Shown piece by piece: positions 46,657 through 55,201 of a stretch of 64,000 bases of DNA. The notes under the pieces were generated by a model. The model did not search any database and was not told where the DNA came from. It saw only the letters and a list, made by a program, of their open reading frames with translations. The number at the start of each line of letters is the position of its first letter. Position 1 is the first letter of the stretch. The position numbers and the translations under genes are program-made. Source of the DNA: Deltaproteobacteria bacterium (GTDB taxonomy: Bacteria > Desulfobacterota > Desulfomonilia > UBA1062); the NCBI GenBank assembly GCA_029547185.1, contig JAKPPU010000145.1:1-64000 (forward strand). Direction: 5' to 3'.

Positions 46657-47072
46657 AGTTCCTCGATGATGAAGAGCTGGTCGCCGTAGCCGACGCGCTC
46701 TCCGTCCTGCTTGAGAATGGCGGTCACGATCCCGTCGATGTGGGATTCGATCTCGTTCATGAGTTTCATCGCCTCGATGACGCAGAGGACCTGGTCTTTC
46801 TTGACCCGGTCTCCCACCTGAACGAAGGGCGGGCTTTCCGAAGAAGGCGAGCGGTAGAAGGTTCCCACGAGGGGAGAGGTGATCGTTACGGTGGGCTTTT
46901 CCTTTGCAGCGATGTGGGCCGGCCTCTCGGGCTCCCGTGCGAGAGAAGCACCCTTTTCCCGCACGCCGTTCAAGCCGCGGACGATGCGGACCCGCTCGGG
47001 GGTCCACTCGATCTCCGCGATGTCGGTGTTCTTGAGCAGCTCGATGAGCTCTTTGACGGTTTTAATATTCAT
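46653..47072 (-). CDS. accB: Biotin carboxyl carrier protein of acetyl-CoA carboxylase
   Basis: AccB carries biotin for malonyl-CoA formation, the first step of fatty-acid synthesis. The 139-residue protein has an N-terminal domain, an Ala/Pro/Lys linker (about 38-60) and the biotinyl domain with EAMKLMNE (biotinylated Lys about 103). The usual AccC gene is not next to it here. The ATG immediately follows the efp stop (TAG at 47073-47075). The LplA-like ligase gene is translationally coupled downstream. Confidence 0.95.
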   Translation of the reverse strand: MNIKTVKELIELLKNTDIAEIEWTPERVRIVRGLNGVREKGASLAREPERPAHIAAKEKPTVTITSPLVGTFYRSPSSESPPFVQVGDRVKKDQVLCVIEAMKLMNEIESHIDGIVTAILKQDGERVGYGDQLFIIEEL

Positions 47073-47636
47073 CTAGCTCACTCTCTCTATGTACTCGTCT
47101 GTTCTCGTATCCACCTTCACGATGTCGCCCTCGTTGATGAACAGGGGCACCTGGATGGTCTTGCCCGTCTCGAGTCTGGCCGGTTTCGAGCCGCCCGATG
47201 CGGTGTTGCCCCGGACACCGGGGTCGGTCTCGGCCACGGCGAGCTCCATGAACATGGGCAGGTCGATCCCGATGGGCTTGCCGTTGTGGAAGAGAATGCC
47301 CACCTCCACGTTCTCCTTGAGGTAGCCGATGGCATCCGCGATCTGGTCTTCCTTGAGGTTCATCTGCTCGTAGGTTTCGCTGTCCATGAACCAGTATCCC
47401 GACTCGTCCTTGTAGAGATAGGACATGTTCCTCTCTTCGAGGTTGGGCACATCGACCTTTTCACCCGAGCGGAAGGTTTTCTCGAGGGTGTTGCCCGTGA
47501 TCAGGCTCTTCATTTTCGTGCGGACGAACGCGCCGCCCTTGCCCGGCTTGACGTGCTGGAAGTCCACGATGGTGAGAGGCTCACCGGAAATCTCGATCTT
47601 CAATCCTTTTCTGAACTGTGCTGTCGAGTACTGCAT
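47073..47636 (-). CDS. efp: Elongation factor P
   Basis: EF-P rescues ribosomes stalled at polyproline. It has 187 residues with the N-terminal KOW-like domain and the conserved modification loop VKPGKGGAFV (Lys about 33), then two OB domains (YLYKDESGYWFMD; C-terminal VDTRTDEYIERV). The loop Lys is normally modified (lysylation, rhamnosylation of Arg or other), and no modifying enzyme gene is visible in this window. efp follows the M24 peptidase gene by 10 bases, a common efp-pepP arrangement. Confidence 0.97.
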   Translation of the reverse strand: MQYSTAQFRKGLKIEISGEPLTIVDFQHVKPGKGGAFVRTKMKSLITGNTLEKTFRSGEKVDVPNLEERNMSYLYKDESGYWFMDSETYEQMNLKEDQIADAIGYLKENVEVGILFHNGKPIGIDLPMFMELAVAETDPGVRGNTASGGSKPARLETGKTIQVPLFINEGDIVKVDTRTDEYIERVS

Positions 47637-47646
47637 CAGCTGTCTC

Positions 47647-48717
47647 CTAACCTGTTACTTTTATGGAATCCTTATCAAGATTTGTCATGCGCTTGCAAGA
47701 ATTATCTGAAATAACGAGCATATCTTCGATCCTTACGCCGAATTTTCCGGGCAGGTAGACCCCGGGTTCGATCGTGACGACCATGCTGTTTTCGAGGGTG
47801 TCTTTCGAGAGGTAGGACACGGTGGGCATCTCGTGCACCTCCATGCCCACGCCGTGTCCGAGCCCGTGCCCGAAAAACTTCCCGAGGCCCTTCGAGTCGA
47901 GGTAGCCCCGCGCCATTCTGTCGATGTCGGCGGCCTTCACCCCGCTCGCCAGCGCCTCGATGGCGAGCATTTGCGCCTTTCTCACGTGCCCGTACACCTC
48001 GGTGAACTCTTCGTCGGGCCTGCCCGTGAAGACCGTGACCGTCTGGTCGGAGGCATACCCCTTGTACATGCTGCCGAAATCGAATACGACAGGCTCGTTT
48101 GCCGAGATGATCCTTTCGGATACGGCGCCGTGCGGCATGGCAGACCTCGGGCCCGAGGCCACGATGGTCTCGAAGGAGGGGCCGCTCGCGCCCAGGCTCC
48201 TCATCCCGCACTCGAGGTCGAAGGCCACGTCCTTTTCCCTGCGGCCGATGATGCCTTCGGAGAGCACTTCGATGAGCGCCCTTTCGGAGATCCTTGCAGC
48301 CTCGCTCATGAGGGCGAGCTCTTCCGGGTCCTTGACGCTCCGCAGGTACTTGAGCTGGCCTCCGAGGGGGGTCATCTCGATGCCCTTGAAGAGGTCCTTC
48401 ATCTGGAGGAAGGAGTCGAGGTCGATGACGTTCGATTCGATCCCGAGGGTCTTGACGCCGAGCTCCTTGAGGTGCTCGTAGATGTCCTCCCAGCGCTTCT
48501 TTATCTCGTGGACGGCTGCCGAAGACTCTTCCTTCGCCTGGAGCGTGTTGCGGGAGTCCACGAAGAGATCGGCGTCGGTGTCGGTGAACACGGCGATGGC
48601 ATCCGATCCCGTGTACCCGCTTATGTAGGTGACATTGGGCCGTGATGAGAGAAGGATGGCGTCGAGACCCTTGAGATAGGTCCGTGCCTTAGCGAGTCTC
48701 TGTACCGAGTAGCGCAT
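47647..48717 (-). CDS. M24 family aminopeptidase (Xaa-Pro type)
   Basis: A 356-residue PepQ/PepP-type aminopeptidase that would release residues before proline. The creatinase-like N-terminal domain (residues 1-130) is followed by the pita-bread domain with metal ligands VVFDFGS (Asp), YASDQT (Asp), GHGLGHGVG (His), TIEPGVY (Glu) and RIEDM (Glu): all five are present. It overlaps aroQ by 29 bases and lies just before efp, the usual neighbour order. Confidence 0.92.
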   Translation of the reverse strand: MRYSVQRLAKARTYLKGLDAILLSSRPNVTYISGYTGSDAIAVFTDTDADLFVDSRNTLQAKEESSAAVHEIKKRWEDIYEHLKELGVKTLGIESNVIDLDSFLQMKDLFKGIEMTPLGGQLKYLRSVKDPEELALMSEAARISERALIEVLSEGIIGRREKDVAFDLECGMRSLGASGPSFETIVASGPRSAMPHGAVSERIISANEPVVFDFGSMYKGYASDQTVTVFTGRPDEEFTEVYGHVRKAQMLAIEALASGVKAADIDRMARGYLDSKGLGKFFGHGLGHGVGMEVHEMPTVSYLSKDTLENSMVVTIEPGVYLPGKFGVRIEDMLVISDNSCKRMTNLDKDSIKVTG

Positions 48718-49135
48718 GCAGTGCCTCTATTCCGAGGATGTACCCGTAGGGGCCGAGCCCTGAGATCGTGCCCACGGCGATATCGGAGAACAGGTTCTTC
48801 TGCCTGAAGGGTTCCCGGGCCGCCACGTTGCTTATGTGGATCTCGATGAAGGGGATGCCGACGCCGAGGAGGGCGTCGCGGATGGCGACCGAGGTGTGCG
48901 TGTACCCTGCAGGGTTGATGAGGATGCCGTGTATGCCCAGCGAGCGCGCCGCATGGATCTTCTCGATGAGCTCTCCCTCGTGGTTCGACTGAAAGGTGAA
49001 GAGCTCGATCCCGAGCGCCTTTGCCTTTTCCTGTGCACGCGCCTCGATCTCGGGCAGGGTCGTGGGGCCGTATACGGCCTTCTCCCGCGTGCCGAGGAGG
49101 TCGAGGTTCGGACCGTTGATGAGCAGGATCTTCAT
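48689..49135 (-). CDS. aroQ: 3-dehydroquinate dehydratase, type II
   Basis: AroQ dehydrates 3-dehydroquinate to 3-dehydroshikimate in the shikimate pathway. The 148-residue protein has the type II signature [13 protein letters not shown], the active-site Tyr in [16 protein letters not shown], and [10 protein letters not shown] with the catalytic His region (IEIHISN). It is part of the aroC-aroKB-aroQ run. Its start overlaps the stop of the TPR-like gene (ATGA). Confidence 0.96.
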   Translation of the reverse strand: MKILLINGPNLDLLGTREKAVYGPTTLPEIEARAQEKAKALGIELFTFQSNHEGELIEKIHAARSLGIHGILINPAGYTHTSVAIRDALLGVGIPFIEIHISNVAAREPFRQKNLFSDIAVGTISGLGPYGYILGIEALHALLGTETR

Positions 49136-49647
49136 TTGGGCATCCTTTCCAGCCAGCCTTCGAGGGTCTTGATAATGTACATTGCCTGGACCCGGTGGGC
49201 CTCTTTGCGCATTTCGGGGTCGCTCATTGAGGTCTTCAAGAGGTCTACATAGATGTCGAGGGCCTCTTTGAAATGCCCCTGCGCCGCATAGAGCTTCGCG
49301 AGCTCGAGCGACGGCTCGCTGATGAGAGGAGGCAGCTGCCGGCCGGACTGGAGGATGTCGAGGGCCTCGTCGTCGTCCGGATAGAAGGGGATGTACTGAT
49401 CGATGCAGAACTGGGCGGATTCGGTCTCGCCCCTCTCCATGTGGATCTGCGCGATGTAGAAGAAGGCTCTTGCGAGCTCCCTCGCCGTATCCGAGACCTC
49501 TCTCAGGATGTCCATCGCCTCGGACAATTTCCCGAGCTTGAACAGCGAGATCCCGACAAGGAGCTTTTCCTGAGGGCTGCGGGCTTCGTCGGCAGATTCG
49601 ACGACAGAAAGGAAATCTCCCTTTTCAAAGGCCTGCTGCATATCCAT
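49132..49647 (-). CDS. TPR-like hypothetical protein within the aro operon
   Basis: A 171-residue helical protein with TPR-like pairs ([64 protein letters not shown]). No signal peptide and no catalytic motif. I chose the ATG at 49647, which has GAGG eight bases upstream, rather than an upstream in-frame ATG. It overlaps the end of aroKB by 23 bases and the start of aroQ by four. Its position inside a shikimate operon may be chance, or it may tether the enzymes; no function can be given. Confidence 0.7.
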   Translation of the reverse strand: MDMQQAFEKGDFLSVVESADEARSPQEKLLVGISLFKLGKLSEAMDILREVSDTARELARAFFYIAQIHMERGETESAQFCIDQYIPFYPDDDEALDILQSGRQLPPLISEPSLELAKLYAAQGHFKEALDIYVDLLKTSMSDPEMRKEAHRVQAMYIIKTLEGWLERMPK

Positions 49648-51184
49648 CGGCAAATCCTCTGTAAGCCTCCAGCACTTCGATTTCTGAAAGTTTTCGTACG
49701 CTAGCATCACCTATGGACGGTGTCAACACAAAGTGGACGCTGCTTTCTTCGCCCTTCTTGTCGAGAGAGATCGCACGGGCGATATCCTGCGGGTGGGGGA
49801 GAGAGAGCGTGGCGGGGATCAGCCCCTCCCGGTCGATGAGGTGTCTGATGCGTACGAACTCCCCATCCGAGAGGATTCCCCTCTCCCGCGAGAGCCACGA
49901 GGAGAACAGCATTCCCACTGCCACTGCCTCGCCGTGGAGGATGGTGAAATCCGAGCTCTTCTCGATGGCGTGGCCCAGGGTATGGCCGAAGTTGAGAATC
50001 CTCCTCAGGCCCCCTTCCCTCTCGTCTTCGCTCACGACGCGAGCCTTGTCGCGTGCGCACATGAATACGATCTTTTCATAGTCGTACGGCGGTCCGTTTT
50101 CAATGTATTCGAAGAGGGCGCTGTCTATGATGATGCCGTACTTGATCACCTCTGCCATGGCGCTTTTCACTTGAGCCTCGTCGAGGGTGGCGAGGAAATC
50201 GATGTCGCTTAAGGACAAAACGGGCTGATAAAAGGAACCGACGAGGTTCTTGCCGTACTCGTTGTTGATGCCGGTCTTGCCCCCGATGCTCGAATCGACC
50301 TGGCTCAAGAGGGTGGTGCCGACCTGGATGACCGGGATCCCCCGCATGTAGATGCTCGCGGCAAAGCCGGCCAGATCGCCTGTCACGCCTCCGCCGACGG
50401 CCAGGCACACCCACTGGCGGTTGACGCGGTGAGTGAACATTTCATCCAGCACCCTTTTCAGGAATGAGTAAGACTTCGAGTCCTCGCCCGGGGGCACGCT
50501 CATCAGGAATGAGGGCGTCCTGCCGAGAGCCCTTTCGATAAGCCGGCCATGGTGCTTCATGACGTTTTCATCGACCAGGGCGAACACGCCTTCGGGGACG
50601 ATATGGCGGCGCATCAGGGACCTGATGTCCCTGAAAATGCCCTTGCCGATGTAGACCGGATACGAAACGTCCGGCAGGATGACGCCGGTCGGCTGAGGCA
50701 GCATGGGCAGCGCATGGAAGATATCGTCCGAGACCTGCTCTATGGTTTTCGCCTCGGTGTCGACGACGAGGTCGGCATCCCCGTACGCTTCCTTCCTTCC
50801 CTCAAAGAGGCTTCTCGCCTTTTCGTTCCAAAGGGGCCTGGTCGAGTCGTCCGGGACGCGCAGGCTGATGGTCTCGAACGATGCCTGCAGGTGCACGATG
50901 CAGCCGGACGCCTTCATGATCCTCCGGTTTGCCGGGTCGACCGGGAGCCCTCCGCCGGCAGCTACCACGCAGGGCCTGTTCGAAGACGCGACCTCGAGGA
51001 GCACCCTGCGCTCGATGGACCTGAACGCCTCCTCGCCCACGCAGCGGAAGATCTCGGGGATCGGCGAGCCGGTCTTTTCGCTGATCAGGGTATCCAGATC
51101 GATAAAGGGCATGTCGAGGAGGGACGACAGCCTCGACCCCACGGTCGTCTTTCCGGAGCCCATGAATCCGGTGAGGAAGATCAT
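49625..51184 (-). CDS. aroKB: Bifunctional shikimate kinase/3-dehydroquinate synthase (AroK-AroB fusion)
   Basis: A 519-residue fusion of two shikimate-pathway enzymes. Residues 1-165 are shikimate kinase (P-loop GFMGSGKTTVG, DLDTLI, AAGGGLP). Residues about 170-519 are 3-dehydroquinate synthase (VGGGVTGDLAGFAA, GTTLLSQVDSSIGGKTGIN, FGHTLGHAIE). The two catalyse steps 5 and 2 of the pathway, so the fusion does not join consecutive reactions. The ATG at 51184 overlaps the aroC stop (ATGA); a longer frame upstream is antisense-type shadow over aroC. Confidence 0.95.
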   Translation of the reverse strand: MIFLTGFMGSGKTTVGSRLSSLLDMPFIDLDTLISEKTGSPIPEIFRCVGEEAFRSIERRVLLEVASSNRPCVVAAGGGLPVDPANRRIMKASGCIVHLQASFETISLRVPDDSTRPLWNEKARSLFEGRKEAYGDADLVVDTEAKTIEQVSDDIFHALPMLPQPTGVILPDVSYPVYIGKGIFRDIRSLMRRHIVPEGVFALVDENVMKHHGRLIERALGRTPSFLMSVPPGEDSKSYSFLKRVLDEMFTHRVNRQWVCLAVGGGVTGDLAGFAASIYMRGIPVIQVGTTLLSQVDSSIGGKTGINNEYGKNLVGSFYQPVLSLSDIDFLATLDEAQVKSAMAEVIKYGIIIDSALFEYIENGPPYDYEKIVFMCARDKARVVSEDEREGGLRRILNFGHTLGHAIEKSSDFTILHGEAVAVGMLFSSWLSRERGILSDGEFVRIRHLIDREGLIPATLSLPHPQDIARAISLDKKGEESSVHFVLTPSIGDASVRKLSEIEVLEAYRGFADGYAAGL

Positions 51185-52314
51185 AGCGATTCCCAGGAGG
51201 CCCGCTGGTGAGCGAAGGCCTGCTTCAGCGAGGCCATGTCCGGAAGGCCGAAGCTCGCGAGGATCGCCGTCGAGACCGCGATGACCGCCATTGCCTCGCC
51301 CACGACCGATGCGGCGGGCACGGCGCAGTAGTCCGACCGCTCGTACCGGGCCCGTGCAGGAGAGCCGTTTCTGATATCGATCGACTGCAGGCCCTTTTTC
51401 AGGGTGGGGATGGGCTTCATGGTGCAGACCGCCTCGACGGGCTCTCCGTTCGATACGCCGCCCTCGATCCCGCCCGCGTTGTTCGAAGCCCTCATCGGCG
51501 GTTTGCCGGCAAGGATCTCGTCGTGGATCTTGGATCCGGGAAGCTCGGCGCACTCGGTCCCCCTTCCGATCTGCACCGCCTTGATGCCCGGGATGGACAT
51601 CAAGTGCGCCGACAGGATCGCATCGAGCCGCTGATTCCACTGCGTATACGAGCCGATGCCGGCGGGAAGGCCTTTCACGACGACCGTGAACTCACCACCG
51701 ATGGTGTCTCCCTGCTTTTTGACCTCGTCGATCCGGCTCTCCATGAGCTTCGTGATCTCAGGATCGGGGCAGAATACGCTCGAGGCATCCCTGGCTTCGC
51801 GGTTGAACGGGCCGGTATAGCCCACGTCGCCGATCCGCCTCACCCAGGAGAATGCGGAAATGCCGAGCTCGGCAAGGAGGGATTTGAGGAGGCCGCCCGC
51901 TGCCACCCGGCCTGCTGTCTCCCGCGCGCTCGAGCGCTCGAGCACGTTCCTGAGGTCGTCGTGTTTGAACCTCGCCGCACCTGCCAGATCGGCATGGCCC
52001 GGCCTCGGGGTATGGAGCTCTTTTCCCGGCCCGATGCTCCAGGGGTCCATATATTCCTTCCAGTTCTCGAAATCCCTGTTCCACACCGCGAGCAGGATCG
52101 GGCTCCCCAGGGTCACACCGCCCCTTATGCCAGAGAGCACGTCGACCTCGTCCTTCTCGATCGCCATCCTGCCTCCCCTGCCATAGCCCATTTGACGGCG
52201 GCTCAGGTCGGCGTCGATCGTCCCTCTGTCGACCTTCAGACCCGCAGGGACGCCGTCGAGAAAGGCGAACACGCCCCTTCCGTGCGATTCGCCGGCCGTA
52301 GAAAATGTGAGCAT
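51181..52314 (-). CDS. aroC: Chorismate synthase
   Basis: AroC makes chorismate from EPSP using reduced FMN. The 377-residue protein has the family start TFSTAGESHG, RRQMGYGRGGRM, then SARETAGRVAAGG and DYCAVPAASVVGEAM near the end. A strong AAGGAGG precedes the ATG, and a good promoter lies about 25 bases further upstream. It heads the long minus-strand operon that continues aroKB, TPR, aroQ, M24 peptidase, efp, accB and the LplA-like gene. Confidence 0.97.
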   Translation of the reverse strand: MLTFSTAGESHGRGVFAFLDGVPAGLKVDRGTIDADLSRRQMGYGRGGRMAIEKDEVDVLSGIRGGVTLGSPILLAVWNRDFENWKEYMDPWSIGPGKELHTPRPGHADLAGAARFKHDDLRNVLERSSARETAGRVAAGGLLKSLLAELGISAFSWVRRIGDVGYTGPFNREARDASSVFCPDPEITKLMESRIDEVKKQGDTIGGEFTVVVKGLPAGIGSYTQWNQRLDAILSAHLMSIPGIKAVQIGRGTECAELPGSKIHDEILAGKPPMRASNNAGGIEGGVSNGEPVEAVCTMKPIPTLKKGLQSIDIRNGSPARARYERSDYCAVPAASVVGEAMAVIAVSTAILASFGLPDMASLKQAFAHQRASWESL

Positions 52315-52343
52315 CCGACCTCCTTTGCATTCAATAGGACCGG

Positions 52344-52373
52344 ATTATCATGGAAACATGATGGTTTTGTCAA
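52344..52373 (-). promoter_or_regulatory. Sigma-70 promoter for the aroC operon
   Basis: On the minus strand TTGACA (52373-52368) and GATAAT (52349-52344) are separated by 18 bases, a near-consensus promoter. Transcription would start near 52337 and reach the aroC ATG at 52314 through the AAGGAGG site. Confidence 0.65.
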
Positions 52374-52583
52374 CAATCACGAGTTCATCAGGATTGGAGG
52401 AGAAGGGAAGGTTCGTTCAGGAAGCCGGATGACAGTGGACCTTTCCCTGGTCTTACTCCCGATTAACCGACCCGGGATCCATCATGGTTCTCGAGACACC
52501 ATCAAAAAATATTTGTTCCCATATCGGCCTATACCAAAGGGCCGGTCTCCTTGAGCTCACTCGACAATGAACCGGGCCTCGGG

Positions 52584-53474
52584 TTAAAAGGCGTATACGA
52601 CCACGATGCTCGGGCCGTGCGTGACGTCATCCGTATTGTCGCTCTGAGTAAAGTCCTCTTCGTTTTTCACCGAGAATTTCCACTGCTGGTACCTGTACCC
52701 CACCTGGACGATCATCTTTTTCAGGGGCAGGATGTTCAAGCCCACCTCGGCGTTGTACGACACCGAGTTGTCGGGATCGATGCTGCGGGTATCACCCCAG
52801 TCGATGCTGATATGGCTGTCTTCAGAGTCGAGGAAGACCAGGCCTATCCCTCCCTGCACATTCAGGACGACCTTCTGCGTGAACGGATAGGCTATGCCGA
52901 GGCCGATCGTGGGCATCTGTGCCACGTAGTTCATTTCCATGTGGCTGGACCGATCGAAGTTTTCAATCCCATTCGTATAACTCGCCGAGTCGATATCGAG
53001 GTCGACCACCTGGTGCTTGAAGCCTACAAAGAGCTTGCAGTATTCGAAAAACGGCAGGACGCTCCTGAGATCGGAAAGAGAATATGAGATGGCGAGATCG
53101 AAGTCGCGGCGATACATGTCGACGTCCGATACTACTGTCTCACCTGAGGCGCTTAAATCTGTTATGGACTGCTTCTGGGAGGAGTGGTTGAACACCATCG
53201 GGGCAAAGCTGACGTTCAGTTTCCCGTCAGGTGTCTGGTATCCGAAAATGGGCCCGGACAGGAAACCCGGCCCCGGGTCCGAATCGACCGAGATGGGAAC
53301 ACCTAGGTCATTGTAAGTTTGGGCGAGCTGGGTGTCAAAAAATTTCAAAGCGCCTGACTCCCAGAAGGTGTACCAGTACTTGAATCCTACAAAGAAGTTT
53401 CCCATCTCTGTCCCGAAAAGGGGTGAGGACAGAAAGCAAAAGGCTGACAGCGAAAGCACGAATATCTTCTTCAT
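52584..53474 (-). CDS. Putative outer-membrane protein (barrel) of the CsgG-like cluster
   Basis: A 296-residue protein with a signal peptide (residues about 1-20, ending SPLFG). The body is made of amphipathic strands rich in Tyr, Phe and Gly (FFVGFKYWYTFW; MPTIGLGIAYPF; MIVQVGYRYQQWKF), and it ends VVVYAF with a terminal Phe, as outer-membrane barrels do. No named family is recognised. It follows the CsgG-like gene after 62 bases. GAGGTG precedes the ATG. Confidence 0.65.
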   Translation of the reverse strand: MKKIFVLSLSAFCFLSSPLFGTEMGNFFVGFKYWYTFWESGALKFFDTQLAQTYNDLGVPISVDSDPGPGFLSGPIFGYQTPDGKLNVSFAPMVFNHSSQKQSITDLSASGETVVSDVDMYRRDFDLAISYSLSDLRSVLPFFEYCKLFVGFKHQVVDLDIDSASYTNGIENFDRSSHMEMNYVAQMPTIGLGIAYPFTQKVVLNVQGGIGLVFLDSEDSHISIDWGDTRSIDPDNSVSYNAEVGLNILPLKKMIVQVGYRYQQWKFSVKNEEDFTQSDNTDDVTHGPSIVVVYAF

Positions 53475-53536
53475 AAGGACTGCACCTCACATGCTATGCT
53501 CACCCCCACGACCCTGTGCGATGGTAAGACAGGGAG

Positions 53537-54358
53537 CTACAATGTCATGGGGATGGCGTTTATCATCCTCGAAATGTTTATCTTTGCCCTGTCGTAACCG
53601 GGATCGAACTCGAGGGCCTCCGTAAACATCTGCTTGGCGTATTTCATGAGCTCGGCGATCTCTCTCCTGTTGCCCGTTTTTTCGAGCTCATGCACTTTGA
53701 TGAGCGCGGTTTCGCCCGAGTAGTTCTTCAGCGATGCCTCGAGCGATTTCGTTTCGACAGCGCCCACAATTCTGGCCTGTTTTTCTTCTTCCAGCATGAT
53801 GTTGAGAACCCGGGTGACCTTGACGAAGGCGTCTTTCTCCACGAGGAAGAACCGGTCCACCCTGCCTTTTGCCGAGGCTTCACCCAGCAGGGTCCCTCCC
53901 TCGACGGAAAAGACCTGTACATGTATTCTGAGCTCCTGTCCGGTCACCATGAAGGTTCCCGAGAGAACGTACTTTGCCGTGGCCAGTTTCCCGACCGCCA
54001 GTGCGGTTGCAGGGTCTGTCAGGCCTGCCTGCTGCATCTCGTGTTCCCTGAGGATATCGTTCAGTCTCAGCCGTTCGACCATGATGAACATCGAGGTCTG
54101 TTCGAGGTCTGTGGTGAGCATGGCAGGAATACCGTACTCCCACGGCCGGAAACGCTCTCCGCCTTTTTGGGATGAGGTGTTGATGAATTTCAGAATCGCC
54201 AGGGCCGGTCTCTCCGACTTCGGCACTGCAGCAGGAATTCCTTTGCTTTTTCCCTGCTGCATATATGAAGAGGCCTTTTCCTTCGACAAGCCTGTGCCTG
54301 CGACAGCGAACAGCCCGGCGACAAGAAAAAGAATGAGAAGAAATCGTGTATGCTTCAT
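53537..54358 (-). CDS. CsgG-like (curli-production-type) secreted protein
   Basis: A 273-residue exported protein: signal peptide about residues 1-24, then a CsgG-like domain (about 48-185) with LAILKFINTS, YGIPAMLTTDLEQTSMFIMVER, ATAKYVLSGTF and EGGTLLGEASAKGRV. CsgG forms an outer-membrane secretion pore for curli; many CsgG-domain proteins elsewhere only have a related domain of unknown role. No lipobox Cys is seen after the signal, so it is not a canonical CsgG lipoprotein. A C-terminal helical stretch (190-273) has TPR-like character. It lies between two barrel genes on the same strand. Confidence 0.72.
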   Translation of the reverse strand: MKHTRFLLILFLVAGLFAVAGTGLSKEKASSYMQQGKSKGIPAAVPKSERPALAILKFINTSSQKGGERFRPWEYGIPAMLTTDLEQTSMFIMVERLRLNDILREHEMQQAGLTDPATALAVGKLATAKYVLSGTFMVTGQELRIHVQVFSVEGGTLLGEASAKGRVDRFFLVEKDAFVKVTRVLNIMLEEEKQARIVGAVETKSLEASLKNYSGETALIKVHELEKTGNRREIAELMKYAKQMFTEALEFDPGYDRAKINISRMINAIPMTL

Positions 54359-54422
54359 AGCCCAGTCAGTACATGCGAAACGGGTATTGCAGCGGCAAGG
54401 CCCTGGGGCTGTTCCCATGGTC

Positions 54423-54989
54423 TTACATGTGGTACCCGATCAGAAACAGTAAGTGGATGCCTCCGACATTGGCGGTTTCTTCGTTGCCGGTCCCATCGGA
54501 GAGCGTAACCGGAACGTAGGAGTACTGGAGCTCGAACCCCGCATTGAACCAGTCTGCAAAGGTCCAGTAGATGCCGCAACTTATCCATCCGCCGAGGCCG
54601 GTATCGCTGTCATTGTCTTCCGGGCTGAAAGAGAAAAACTCGTCTCTTTCCGCACTGACGTAGTCCAGTCCGCCTCCGATGAAGGGGCGCATCCTGGGCG
54701 TGGCCTCGAAGATCTTGCGCACGCCGAGCCGCATCTCGGTCGTCGTGACATCGAGTTCGGCGGCTCCGGATATGCCCACAGCCACATTGACGGGCCAGGA
54801 CTTGTGCCTGAAATCGATATCGATACCGGTTTCAAGCTGGCCCGCAGAATCCCACACAACATTGTCGAAGTACTTGATGCCCACGGTTGCGTTGACATTC
54901 CCGGTCCAGTTTTCCGCAGCATGGATCATGATCGGACATACCGGGAACGACCAGACGATCAGGGTAAACAAGATGAACCACTTCTTCAT
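54423..54989 (-). CDS. Small outer-membrane beta-barrel protein
   Basis: A 188-residue protein with a signal peptide (residues about 1-25, WSFPVCPIMIHA). The strands are typical of eight-stranded barrels (NATVGIKYFD; FIGGGLDYVSAE; GFELQYSYVPVTL), and the end IHLLFLIGYHM lacks a terminal aromatic residue. OmpW/OprF-like size but no named family. I chose the ATG at 54989: AGGAGG precedes it by 8 bases, whereas the ATG at 54995 is too close. It is the first gene of the CsgG-like trio. Confidence 0.65.
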   Translation of the reverse strand: MKKWFILFTLIVWSFPVCPIMIHAAENWTGNVNATVGIKYFDNVVWDSAGQLETGIDIDFRHKSWPVNVAVGISGAAELDVTTTEMRLGVRKIFEATPRMRPFIGGGLDYVSAERDEFFSFSPEDNDSDTGLGGWISCGIYWTFADWFNAGFELQYSYVPVTLSDGTGNEETANVGGIHLLFLIGYHM

Positions 54990-55129
54990 GCCCATATCCT
55001 CCTCGCCATGTCTCAAAAGCCGTACCTGGGCCATAAATCGAAGGTATTCAATATACGACTTGGGATATAACAAATAAGTGATGAAAATACAATCGTTATA
55101 TCAGGCCTTGAACGAGCCTTACTCTTTTC

Positions 55130-55166
55130 GAGACGAAAGAAGGGGATGCCTTTCCACATCCCCTTC
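55130..55166 (-). terminator. Terminator after btuB
   Basis: A perfect 10-base stem, GAAGGGGATG (55139-55148) and CATCCCCTTC (55157-55166), with an 8-base loop. On the minus strand it is followed by TTTCGTCTCG, a modest U-tract. It lies 36 bases after the btuB stop and separates btuB from the CsgG-like trio. Confidence 0.65.
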
Positions 55167-55201
55167 CCCGTTTGAATACCGGTTTCCCGCTCTTCGGGCC
55201 G

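Noticed and set aside
51185..51640. N-terminal extension of the AroK-AroB frame
   Set aside because: It overlaps aroC and is basic and low-complexity, whereas the ATG at 51184 begins right at the shikimate kinase P-loop strand.
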